Source: Arenicella sp.
GTDB taxonomy: Bacteria; Pseudomonadota; Gammaproteobacteria; Arenicellales; Arenicellaceae
NCBI GenBank assembly: GCA_018677115.1
Contig: JAHHOC010000192.1
Location: forward strand, 1-5,133
DNA length: 5,133 bases
Direction: 5' to 3'
Below, in pieces: positions 1 through 5,133 of this stretch (position 1 is the stretch's first letter; every line of letters begins with the position of its first letter). A program made the position numbers and the translations under genes. Under the pieces are notes generated by a model, which was given only the letters and a program-made list of their open reading frames with translations, ran no database searches and was not told the DNA's origin.

Positions 1-386
1 GCTGGGCAGTGTTGCCGTTGGCAAACCTTGCGGCCCGGATTTATGTCGGGTTGGAATTTTTCCGCTCCGGATTGGCCAAGGTAGAAGATTTTGAAGGGGC
101 GATTGAATTGTTTGAAGATGACTGGGCATTACCCTTTTTATCCGCTGAACCAAACGCTTACCTGGCCACTGCGGGTGAACTCGTGTTACCGGTTTTGCTT
201 ATACTCGGCCTGTTCACCCGTTTTGCTGCCGCCGGCTTATTGGTAATGGCGCTGGTGATCGAACTCTGGGTGTTTCCGGGCACTGCCCAACATTATTACT
301 GGATGATCATATTGGCCATGCTGATGGGTCACGGAGGGCACAAACTATCGCTCGATCGCTGGCTGTTAAAGGAGAAAAGCAGATAG
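1..386 (+). CDS. DoxX family membrane protein (5'-truncated by window edge)
   Basis: The frame is open from the first bases of the window (Trp-Ala precede the GTG at position 9), so the gene very probably starts upstream and GTG 9 is not the true start. About 127 residues are visible; DoxX proteins are usually about 130-160 residues. Counting from GTG 9, hydrophobic segments lie at about residues 4-22, 50-67, 70-90 and 94-108, matching the four-helix DoxX fold. Family-like signatures include FFRSGLAK near the N-terminus, GELVLPVLLILGLFTRFAA in the middle, and a C-terminal GHGGHKLSLDRWL. It is an inner-membrane protein. The family is poorly defined functionally: members are linked to redox or sulfur metabolism, or accompany MNIO (DUF692) and DUF2063 genes in metal-stress peptide clusters. 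The form here (FFRSG...ELF...LPFL...GELVLPVLL) resembles the latter from memory, which is an inference. The family call is firm and the role is not. Confidence 0.85.
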   Translation, partial: WAVLPLANLAARIYVGLEFFRSGLAKVEDFEGAIELFEDDWALPFLSAEPNAYLATAGELVLPVLLILGLFTRFAAAGLLVMALVIELWVFPGTAQHYYWMIILAMLMGHGGHKLSLDRWLLKEKSR

Positions 387-494
387 TTCACGCCGGCTGC
401 CGAGCCATCGCCAGCTGGAGTAACAGGCGGATTAAGGCCTCTGCGGCAGGAAAACTTGCTCCCCTCCGCGCGGCAATGACACAATTGTCAGCCT

Positions 495-1436
495 ATGCAA
501 GCCCACAACTATATCGGCTGTTATGCGCCAAGTCCCAGCGGCGACCTACATCTGGGCAATCTCCGCACTGCCCTGTTGGCATGGTTGCACGCGCGCTTGA
601 ACGACGGGCAATTCCTGCTGCGAATGGAGGATTTGGACACCCCGCGGGTGGTGTCCGGCAGCGGTGAACGGATATTGTCAGACCTGCAATGGCTGGGCAT
701 TAATTGGGACGGCGAAATCACCTACCAATCCAGCCGCACGGCTTTATACCAACAGGCCCTCGACAAGCTGCATAGCATGGACCTGCTGTATCCGTGTTTC
801 TGCTCGCGCAAGGACATTCGGATGGCAGCGAGTGCGCCGCACGGCAGTACTGGCGTTTATCCCGGAACCTGCGCTGATCTTTCGACTGCCCAGGTTGAGG
901 AAAAATCGGCTTTAAAATCTCCTGCGCTGCGGCTGCGGGTTGGTGATGCAGAAATCGGCTACCACGATGCCGTGCTCGGGCCGATGCATGAAGTGTTATC
1001 TGAATCCTGTGGTGATTTTGTCGTGCGGCGGGCAGATGGCTTGTTTGCCTATCAACTCGCGGTGGTGGTGGATGATCTGGCACAGGGCATTACTGACGTA
1101 GTCCGTGGTGCAGATCTTACTGGTTCCTCCGGCAGGCAAATATACCTGGCGCAGCTTCTTGCCCCTGGGCGCAAACCGATAAATTACCTGCATGTGCCAC
1201 TGATGCTGAATAGCGACGGTCAGCGCATGGCCAAACGGGATGGCTCTCAATCCGCCAGCGCATGGCGGGATCATGGTAAATCTGCAGAACAGCTGGTGCA
1301 CCGGTTCGCCAGCCAATTGGGCCTGGTCAGTTCTGACCAGCCGTTATCGGCCAGCACTCTGTTGGGTACGCTGAACGGCAGCGACCTGGCAATGCAAATA
1401 CGCATAGCGCTAGACAATGCACAAACACCTGCCTGA
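495..1436 (+). CDS. gluQ: glutamyl-Q tRNA(Asp) synthetase
   Basis: Cytoplasmic paralogue of glutamyl-tRNA synthetase that lacks the anticodon-binding domain. It activates glutamate without tRNA and attaches it to queuosine at position 34 of tRNA-Asp. The protein has 313 residues (family about 300). Visible landmarks are YAPSPSGDLHLGN at 10-22, the class I HIGH-like signature (HLGN at 19-22); RMEDLDTPR at 43-51; a zinc-site pattern CFC (Cys101, Cys103) with Tyr122 and Cys126 in YPGTC; the tRNA-synthetase-like block DFVVRRADGLFAYQLAVVVD at 174-193 with DVVRGADL at 201-208; and MAKRDGS at 245-251 as the KMSKS-like loop. The ATG at 495 is the only sensible start: an in-frame stop lies at 477-479 and the next Met is past the HLGN motif. 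There is no clear Shine-Dalgarno sequence. In many gammaproteobacteria this gene follows dksA, but here a DoxX gene precedes it. Its end overlaps the next gene by 20 bp, suggesting co-transcription and translational coupling. Confidence 0.96.
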   Translation: MQAHNYIGCYAPSPSGDLHLGNLRTALLAWLHARLNDGQFLLRMEDLDTPRVVSGSGERILSDLQWLGINWDGEITYQSSRTALYQQALDKLHSMDLLYPCFCSRKDIRMAASAPHGSTGVYPGTCADLSTAQVEEKSALKSPALRLRVGDAEIGYHDAVLGPMHEVLSESCGDFVVRRADGLFAYQLAVVVDDLAQGITDVVRGADLTGSSGRQIYLAQLLAPGRKPINYLHVPLMLNSDGQRMAKRDGSQSASAWRDHGKSAEQLVHRFASQLGLVSSDQPLSASTLLGTLNGSDLAMQIRIALDNAQTPA

Positions 1437-2316
1437 AATCATTCGAACCTGTTTCCCGGGGGCACAGGTGCAACACATTAGTGCCGCATCCGGCGGCGAT
1501 ATACACCGCAGTTTTGTCGTGGAGCTGGCTGATAGCGGGGATCACCCCGCACGTGTCTTTGTAAAAACCAATCAACTCGCCAATGCCGCAATACTGCAGA
1601 GCGAATTTGAATCGCTGGTCAGCTTTGCTGAGCATTCGGTTCTGAATTATCCGGCGCCATTAAAATTCACCTGCGATGCACAGGCGGCCTATCTGATTAT
1701 GCAATATCAACCGATAACGCCGGTGGACAATGAAACTGCCGGCAAGCTCGGTGCAATGCTCGCGCAGCAGCATAGTCTGGAAAATGCCGACTACGGCTGG
1801 CATCAGCAAAATTTCATCGGTTCTACACCGCAATATAATCATTGGCAATCAAATTGGGTGGAGTTTTATCGTCAGTGCCGATTGCAACCCCAACTGCAAT
1901 TCGCTGCTGCCAATGGCATGCCTCAACAGCTGGGACATGAGATTGATTCGGTTTGCCGCGCGCTCGATCGCCTGCTAGCCAGTGAGGTCCAGCATCGCCC
2001 GGTTTTGCTGCACGGCGATTTATGGACCGGTAATGCTGGTTTTAACCGGCATGCTGGCATACCGGTTCTGTTTGATCCGGCGCCCTATTTCGGTGCCGCT
2101 GAAACGGATCTGGCGATGACCGAATTATTCGGGCGTTTTCCGTCTTCGTTTTATAAGGCCTACCACGAACAGCTTCCAGCACAGCCCGGTTACCCGCTGC
2201 GCCGCGCGGTGTACAACCTTTATCACGCCTTGAACCACTTAAACCTGTTCGGTAGCGGATACCTGAATCTGGTGGAAAATCAGCTGCGGATCATCAATTC
2301 CGCGCAGTTCAGCTAG
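1417..2316 (+). CDS. fructosamine/ketosamine-3-kinase family protein (YniA-like)
   Basis: Predicted cytosolic kinase of 299 residues (family about 285-300) with the aminoglycoside-phosphotransferase/protein-kinase-like fold. Members phosphorylate the sugar of fructosamine or ribulosamine adducts on lysines or free amines, making them unstable so that glycated protein is repaired. Visible landmarks are a glycine-containing N-terminal stretch SAASGGDIHRSF (22-33), VFVKTN with the probable ATP-binding Lys50 and a likely partner Glu63 or Glu65, the catalytic loop LLHGDLWTGN (197-206; Asp201 as base, Asn206 as metal ligand), LFDPAPYFG with the metal-binding Asp220, and the family tail ETDLAMTELFGRFP (229-242). 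An in-frame TAG at 1411-1413 rules out a longer frame, so ATG 1417 is the start. It has no convincing ribosome binding site and lies inside the end of gluQ, so translation probably depends on ribosomes finishing gluQ. The family is clear; the natural substrate of bacterial members is less certain. Confidence 0.93.
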   Translation: MHKHLPEIIRTCFPGAQVQHISAASGGDIHRSFVVELADSGDHPARVFVKTNQLANAAILQSEFESLVSFAEHSVLNYPAPLKFTCDAQAAYLIMQYQPITPVDNETAGKLGAMLAQQHSLENADYGWHQQNFIGSTPQYNHWQSNWVEFYRQCRLQPQLQFAAANGMPQQLGHEIDSVCRALDRLLASEVQHRPVLLHGDLWTGNAGFNRHAGIPVLFDPAPYFGAAETDLAMTELFGRFPSSFYKAYHEQLPAQPGYPLRRAVYNLYHALNHLNLFGSGYLNLVENQLRIINSAQFS

Positions 2317-2325
2317 GTTTTCGCG

Positions 2326-2340
2326 CCGTTTGTCAAACGG
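2326..2340. repeat. 15-bp inverted repeat in the intergenic gap
   Basis: The arms CCGTTTG (2326-2332) and CAAACGG (2334-2340) are perfect inverted copies around a single T. As RNA it would give a 6-bp stem with a 3-nt loop, but no T-run follows, so it is not an intrinsic terminator. It lies 10 bp after the stop codon of the kinase gene and about 60 bp upstream of the sigma-54-like motif at 2400-2415. It could be a protein-binding site or an mRNA 3'-end hairpin; the sequence cannot decide between these. Confidence 0.5.
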
Positions 2341-2399
2341 GCTGTTGACGCTAGTTTCAAGCTTGGTTAATTTGACTGAACAACCGGCATCATGTTGTT

Positions 2400-2415
2400 T
2401 GGCAGGTTGGTTGCC
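2400..2415 (+). promoter_or_regulatory. candidate sigma-54 (-24/-12) promoter
   Basis: The sequence TGGCAGGTTGGTTGCC matches the sigma-54 consensus TGGCACG-N4-TTGCW at all but two positions (G for C at the sixth base, C for W at the last). The invariant GG (2401-2402) and GC (2413-2414) dinucleotides have the required 10-base separation. Transcription would begin near 2425-2427. No protein gene follows on this strand before the terminator at 2506-2541. The match is by eye, and one such match by chance in a window of this size is not very unlikely. Confidence 0.4.
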
Positions 2416-2424
2416 TTGATGGTG

Positions 2425-2541
2425 GGACTATGCAAACCCGGGTCTCGTCATTGAGTTTTGGGGGGCAAAGCATTTGTTTTTTTGTTTAAGCTTCTTAAAT
2501 TGGTGCTTCCGTGGAGTGCGAACTCCCCGGAAGTTTTTTTT
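2425..2541 (+). ncRNA. candidate small RNA, about 115 nt
   Basis: Hypothetical transcript between the sigma-54-like motif (2400-2415) and a strong intrinsic terminator (2506-2541). The interval has no credible ORF in the plus direction. It contains a U-rich single-stranded tract (2473-2487), a small perfect hairpin TTTAAG-CTT-CTTAAA (2485-2499) and the terminator stem with an eight-U tail, a layout seen in Hfq-dependent small RNAs. It matches no RNA family I recognise; 4.5S and 6S RNA were considered and do not fit. The alternative is that the whole interval is a 190-nt 3' untranslated region of the gluQ/kinase mRNA, perhaps still a source of a 3'-derived small RNA. The 5' end is inferred, not seen. 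Confidence 0.3.
2506..2541 (+). terminator. intrinsic terminator, plus strand
   Basis: The arms CTTCCG (2506-2511) and CGGAAG (2528-2533) enclose a second stem, GGAGT (2513-2517) with ACTCC (2522-2526). They are separated by one T/C mismatch and closed by a GCGA loop, a GNRA-type tetraloop. Eight T residues follow at once (2534-2541). The T-run is on the plus strand only; on the minus strand the hairpin is preceded by A residues and followed by mixed sequence, so minus-strand termination should be weak. It ends transcription coming from the gluQ/kinase unit or from a local small RNA. It stops 5 bp short of the stop codon of the converging minus-strand gene. Confidence 0.9.
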
Positions 2542-2546
2542 GCTGA

Positions 2547-2927
2547 TCAGTCCTTGCTCTCCTTATCGATAATCATTTCTGCTTTACTGCGCAGCTTTTT
2601 GCGCTTTCTTATTTCAGCAAATGGGTCATTTTCATCGCCTGGCAATGTCGGTTCAGGGCTTTTGCCATCGGCACGCTCCGATTTACTGCGCCGTAAGAAG
2701 TGATACACGAAATAGACCATCACACCCAACAGCAGGGCACTCCATTTCATGATGAAACTGAATCCAACGTCGGCGCCCTGCTCGAGTTCGGCGTAATTCA
2801 GGTAATCCTCATGGAGGCTGCCAACCAGATACAAATAGCCGAATAATAACGCCGTGGAGACAATTGCACGCTTGTATTGTTTCCATACAAAAGTGATAAA
2901 GGTGATGCGGAAGACCTGTTTGAACAT
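2547..2927 (-). CDS. hypothetical two-TM membrane protein
   Basis: I do not recognise this 126-residue protein. It begins with a basic, aromatic N-terminus (residues 1-20), then a hydrophobic segment at about 21-38, an acidic loop (39-55, HEDYLNYAELEQ), and a second hydrophobic segment at about 57-78. The tail is hydrophilic: RRSKSER, a Pro/Gly/Glu linker, and a charged end (DPFAEIRKRKKLRSKAE at 101-117). By the positive-inside rule both ends face the cytoplasm and the short acidic loop faces the periplasm. The start is the first Met in frame at 2927; the ribosome binding site is poor. It lies 21 bp after another small gene on the same strand, so the two are probably co-transcribed, and it converges on the plus-strand terminator at 2506-2541. 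The even amino-acid makeup, the TM/charge layout and the operon position support a real gene. Confidence 0.75.
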   Translation of the reverse strand: MFKQVFRITFITFVWKQYKRAIVSTALLFGYLYLVGSLHEDYLNYAELEQGADVGFSFIMKWSALLLGVMVYFVYHFLRRSKSERADGKSPEPTLPGDENDPFAEIRKRKKLRSKAEMIIDKESKD

Positions 2928-2948
2928 GGCTGCTGTCGCGTTTTTTGA

Positions 2949-3185
2949 TTACCCGAAAATACTCAAACCGAGAAGCGCCAGCACAGCCAGCAGGCCCTTT
3001 TCCTTGATCGAACCTTTGATCTTGTCTTCTTCTTCCTTGACCACAACTTCAAGATCATTCTGGCTGAAAGAGGCGGGATCACCACCTGCCACTACGATAC
3101 GCGTTCGGGCACGGCTAATCGCTTTCTCGCGGATCGCGCTATGGTATTTTCTCGGAATAACACTCAGGTAAGGGAGCTCTTTCAT
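2949..3185 (-). CDS. hypothetical small protein with C-terminal hydrophobic anchor
   Basis: I do not recognise this protein, which has 78 residues from ATG 3185. The N-terminal half is basic (PRKYHSAIREKAISRARTRIVVAGG, residues 11-35, in pieces). An acidic/charged linker follows (DLEVVVKEEEDKIKGSIKEK, 44-63), and the last 15 residues (GLLAVLALLGLSIFG) are hydrophobic and reach the C-terminus, like a short tail anchor. The frame continues upstream to an ATG at 3248, which would give 99 residues. I prefer 3185 because a good sigma-70 promoter (3216-3244) lies between the two ATGs, so the longer form would not be on that mRNA, and the extra 21 residues look non-domain-like. Neither start has a strong ribosome binding site. 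It is followed after 21 bp by the two-TM protein gene, so the two products may act together at the membrane; that is inference from position only. Confidence 0.68.
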   Translation of the reverse strand: MKELPYLSVIPRKYHSAIREKAISRARTRIVVAGGDPASFSQNDLEVVVKEEEDKIKGSIKEKGLLAVLALLGLSIFG

Positions 3186-3215
3186 ACGATGATTTTTCAA
3201 ACCGCTATATTGGTA

Positions 3216-3244
3216 ATGATACGGCGCACCCCTGCCCTTATCAA
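3216..3244 (-). promoter_or_regulatory. sigma-70 promoter for the minus-strand gene pair
   Basis: Read on the minus strand: -35 TTGATA (3244-3239; 5 of 6 to consensus), a 17-bp spacer, then -10 TATCAT (3221-3216; 5 of 6). The start of transcription would be near 3209, about 24 nt before ATG 3185. This supports 3185 rather than 3248 as the start of the first small gene. Confidence 0.65.
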
Positions 3245-3293
3245 TCATGCACGCGACGAATCGTCAAATGCGGTAGGTGTGACCTGGGTTCTT

Positions 3294-3302
3294 TGCTAAA
3301 AT
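3294..3302 (+). promoter_or_regulatory. extended -10 promoter for the his operon
   Basis: TGCTAAAAT is an extended -10 element: a TGn motif followed by TAAAAT, 5 of 6 to consensus. No good -35 hexamer is seen at 15-18 bp upstream, as is usual when the TGn extension is present. Transcription would begin near 3309, giving a leader of about 30 nt before hisB. That is too short for a his-type attenuator, and no His-codon leader peptide is visible. Confidence 0.5.
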
Positions 3303-3330
3303 CAGCGACCGCTAAACGAGTTTCCAGCCT

Positions 3331-3334
3331 GGAG
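3331..3334 (+). promoter_or_regulatory. ribosome binding site of hisB
   Basis: GGAG lies 5 bases before the ATG at 3340. It is the clearest Shine-Dalgarno sequence in the window and supports that start. Confidence 0.7.
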
Positions 3335-3339
3335 CCTTT

Positions 3340-3933
3340 ATGACTCAGCGAACCGCAGAAGTCGTTCGTAATACCAAAGAAACACAAATTGCCGTTAAGA
3401 TTAATCTTGATGGTACCGGACAATGCAATTTCAATACCGGGGTGCCATTTCTGGAACATATGCTGGATCAAATCGGCCGTCACGGCTTGATCGACCTGGA
3501 TGTCATGTGCCAGGGTGACTTACAGATTGACGATCATCACACCACCGAAGATATCGGTATAACATTGGGCCAGGCTTTTACCGAGGCAGTGGGGGATAAA
3601 AAAGGGATTCGCCGCTATGGCCACGCTTATGTGCCGCTGGATGAGGCGTTGAGCCGGGTAGTAGTGGATTTCTCGGGGCGACCCACGGTTATTCATACTG
3701 TAGATTACCGGCGCGCGCGCATCGGCGGGTTTGATGTTGATCTGTTTGATGAGTTTTTCCACGGTTTTGCCAATCATGCCCGTATTACATTGCATATTGA
3801 TAATGTTCGCGGCAGTAATGCTCACCACATAGCGGAAACTGTCTTCAAGGCCTTTGGCCGGGCATTGCGCATGGCGCTGGAACAGGATCAGCGTATAGCT
3901 GGCGTGATCCCCTCAACAAAGGGCAGCCTTTAG
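3340..3933 (+). CDS. hisB: imidazoleglycerol-phosphate dehydratase
   Basis: Cytoplasmic enzyme that dehydrates imidazole glycerol phosphate to imidazole acetol phosphate in histidine synthesis. At 197 residues this is the monofunctional form, without the N-terminal histidinol-phosphatase domain of the enteric fusion. The family's two-fold repeat is visible. In the first half: [13 protein letters not shown] (37-49) and the metal-site motif DDHHTTED (64-71). Between the halves: [16 protein letters not shown] (91-106) and DFSGRP (110-115). In the second half: [15 protein letters not shown] (138-152) and the second metal-site motif NAHHIAE (160-166). The C-terminus is IPSTKGSL. His and Glu residues of HHTTED and HHIAE bind the Mn ions in known structures. 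The start is backed by the GGAG site at 3331. It is the first gene of the visible his operon, with hisH following after 14 bp. Confidence 0.98.
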   Translation: MTQRTAEVVRNTKETQIAVKINLDGTGQCNFNTGVPFLEHMLDQIGRHGLIDLDVMCQGDLQIDDHHTTEDIGITLGQAFTEAVGDKKGIRRYGHAYVPLDEALSRVVVDFSGRPTVIHTVDYRRARIGGFDVDLFDEFFHGFANHARITLHIDNVRGSNAHHIAETVFKAFGRALRMALEQDQRIAGVIPSTKGSL

Positions 3934-3947
3934 CAGGATTAGTTGCC

Positions 3948-4595
3948 ATGCAAATAGCAGTAATAGATTTGGGGATGGGTAACTTGCGCTCAGTTGAGCA
4001 GGCGCTGGTTGAGGTATCGCCTGACGCGGATGTGATCGTCACCGACAGCGAGAGTGCAATCAACGACGCTGACAAGGTGGTATTGCCGGGACAGGGTGCG
4101 ATAGGCAGTTGGTTTCGCGCATTGCGAGATCGAAATCTGCACGAGGTGGTTCCCAGGGTGCTGCAGGAAAAACCGGTACTCGGTATCTGCGTGGGGATGC
4201 AAGCCTTGTTCGATTATTGTGATGAGAGTGACGGCAGATCAGGCCTTGGGCTATTTCAAGGCTCGGTTCAGCATTTCAGTCAGTTTCACGAATCCGCCGA
4301 GCAGGTATTCAAGATACCGCATATGGGCTGGAATCAGGTTGCCCAGATTCACCCTCACCCGCTATGGCACGATATCGCAGATCAGTCCTATTTTTACTTT
4401 GTGCACAGTTATTGCGCCAATGCGGCCGAGGATGCTGATCTGGGGTTGATTTTTGGCAGCGCCGATTACGGCCATCAGTTTATCGCCGCCATTGGCAGGG
4501 AAAATGTGTTCGCGGTGCAGTTCCATCCTGAAAAAAGTCACCGCGATGGTCTACAATTATTAACAAACTTCGCGGCCTGGAATGGTTCGGTATAG
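3948..4595 (+). CDS. hisH: imidazole glycerol phosphate synthase, glutaminase subunit
   Basis: Class I glutamine amidotransferase subunit. It hydrolyses glutamine and passes ammonia to HisF, which turns PRFAR into imidazole glycerol phosphate and AICAR. The protein has 215 residues, normal to slightly long. Visible landmarks are [11 protein letters not shown] (6-16), [10 protein letters not shown] (46-55; the usual form is PGVGAF, so Q replaces V), the nucleophile elbow GICVGMQ with Cys81 (79-85), PHMGWNQV (124-131), YFVHSYCA (150-157), and the catalytic His193 and Glu195 in VQFHPEKS (190-197). The catalytic triad is complete. AGGA at about 3934-3938 serves as a modest ribosome binding site. 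hisA follows after 11 bp. A partner hisF is not in the window and is expected after hisA. Confidence 0.98.
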   Translation: MQIAVIDLGMGNLRSVEQALVEVSPDADVIVTDSESAINDADKVVLPGQGAIGSWFRALRDRNLHEVVPRVLQEKPVLGICVGMQALFDYCDESDGRSGLGLFQGSVQHFSQFHESAEQVFKIPHMGWNQVAQIHPHPLWHDIADQSYFYFVHSYCANAAEDADLGLIFGSADYGHQFIAAIGRENVFAVQFHPEKSHRDGLQLLTNFAAWNGSV

Positions 4596-4606
4596 CGGGT
4601 CAGGTA

Positions 4607-5133
4607 ATGTTATTAATTCCAGCAATCGACATAAAAGAAGGTAAGTGCGTGCGCTTGCGCCAGGGTGTGATGGCCGACTCAACCGTGTTCAGTGACAGTC
4701 CGGTGGCAATGGCCGACCGCTGGGTGGAGCTGGGGGCAAAACGAATCCACCTGGTGGATCTTGATGGCGCTTTTGCCGGCAAACCGGCGAATGCAGATGT
4801 AATTCATGAAATCGCCGAGCGACACCCTGATGTGCCTATTCAGATTGGTGGTGGAATCCGCGATGAAAATACTATTGAAGCCTATCTTGATGCAGGTGTT
4901 CAGTACGTCATTATCGGCACACGGGCGGTCAACGAACCACATTTTGTAAGCGATATTGCGATCGAATATCCGCGTCACATAATTGTTGGACTGGACGCGA
5001 AAGATGGCAAGGTTGCTATTGACGGTTGGTCTAAACTATCCAAACATGACGTCATCGACCTGGCTCAGCACTTTGAAGAGGATGGCGTACACGCCATTAT
5101 TTATACTGATATTTCGCGTGACGGCATGATGCA
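4607..5133 (+). CDS. hisA: ProFAR isomerase HisA (3'-truncated by window edge)
   Basis: (Beta-alpha)8-barrel isomerase that converts ProFAR to PRFAR, the substrate of the HisH-HisF synthase. The frame from ATG 4607 is open to the end of the window and gives 175 residues of the usual 245 or so. Visible landmarks are [16 protein letters not shown] (2-17) with catalytic Asp8, [15 protein letters not shown] (48-62), QIGGGIRDE (79-87), the phosphate-binding IIGTRAV (102-108), [14 protein letters not shown] (128-141) with the second catalytic Asp130, and TDISRDGMM (167-175) at the edge. An AGG at 4602-4604 is a weak, closely spaced ribosome binding site; the 11-bp gap after hisH suggests coupled translation. 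Nothing abnormal is seen in the visible part. Confidence 0.97.
   Translation, partial: MLLIPAIDIKEGKCVRLRQGVMADSTVFSDSPVAMADRWVELGAKRIHLVDLDGAFAGKPANADVIHEIAERHPDVPIQIGGGIRDENTIEAYLDAGVQYVIIGTRAVNEPHFVSDIAIEYPRHIIVGLDAKDGKVAIDGWSKLSKHDVIDLAQHFEEDGVHAIIYTDISRDGMM

Noticed and set aside
456..485. Possible promoter TTGCTC-18 bp-CACAAT before gluQ
   Set aside because: Both hexamers are weak (3 and 4 of 6), and the start would fall only 2-3 bases before the ATG. The 108-bp gap at 387-494 shows no convincing promoter or terminator.
718..1316. Long minus-strand frames opposite gluQ
   Set aside because: They are shadows of gluQ, whose motifs and length leave no doubt about the true frame. The encoded proteins look like antisense low-complexity sequence.
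2331..2350. GlrR-like site (TGTC-N10-GACA) near the sigma-54 motif
   Set aside because: The spacing is 12 rather than 10 and the right half is GACG. The match is too poor to name an activator.
2345..2373. Sigma-70 promoter TTGACG-17 bp-TAATTT, plus strand
   Set aside because: The -35 is good (5 of 6) with ideal spacing, but the -10 matches only 3 of 6. Kept as a weaker alternative origin for the proposed small RNA, not listed as a feature.
2458..2703. 81-residue plus-strand ORF
   Set aside because: It starts with TTG, reads straight through the terminator hairpin and T-run, and overlaps the minus-strand membrane-protein gene. Its makeup is that of a shadow frame.
3249..3339. His attenuator or leader peptide before hisB
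   Set aside because: The leader is about 30 nt, with no run of His codons and no alternative hairpins with a T-run.
1..5133. CRISPR array, tRNA/rRNA, insertion sequence or phage remnants
   Set aside because: No spaced direct repeats, cloverleaf sequences, terminal inverted repeats or transposase/integrase motifs were seen on either strand.

Overview
The window looks like a stretch of chromosome from a gammaproteobacterium, roughly half G+C. The evidence is the stand-alone HisB followed by HisH and HisA (the non-enteric arrangement), a GluQ-type tRNA-modifying synthetase, and protein sequences typical of that class. No phage, IS, CRISPR, tRNA or rRNA gene was seen. The genus cannot be named from this sequence alone.

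Layout, left to right. (1) Positions 1-386, plus strand: the 3' part of a DoxX-family membrane protein gene that begins before the window. (2) Positions 495-2316, plus strand: a two-gene unit, gluQ and a fructosamine-kinase-family gene, whose reading frames overlap by 20 bp. (3) Positions 2317-2546: a 230-bp non-coding gap. It holds a 7-bp-arm inverted repeat, a near-consensus sigma-54 (-24/-12) motif and a textbook plus-strand intrinsic terminator; the last two could bound a small RNA of about 115 nt. (4) Positions 2547-3185, minus strand: two small genes of unknown function, a two-TM membrane protein and, upstream of it, a small protein with a C-terminal hydrophobic anchor. They are probably read from a good sigma-70 promoter at 3216-3244. 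(5) Positions 3340-5133, plus strand: the start of a histidine biosynthesis operon, hisB-hisH-hisA, with gaps of 14 and 11 bp. hisA runs off the right edge.

How the genes work together. HisA makes the isomerised substrate (PRFAR) for the HisH-HisF synthase, HisH supplies ammonia from glutamine, and HisB dehydrates the imidazole glycerol phosphate that results; hisF would be expected just past the window. GluQ modifies queuosine in tRNA-Asp, and its overlapping partner is predicted to phosphorylate sugar adducts on amines or proteins, a repair role; no biochemical link between the two is evident. The minus-strand pair is divergent from the his operon and convergent with the gluQ unit, so it is a separate transcription unit.

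The most original signal is the possible sigma-54-dependent small RNA between the fructosamine kinase gene and the small membrane-protein gene. It rests on motif reading only.
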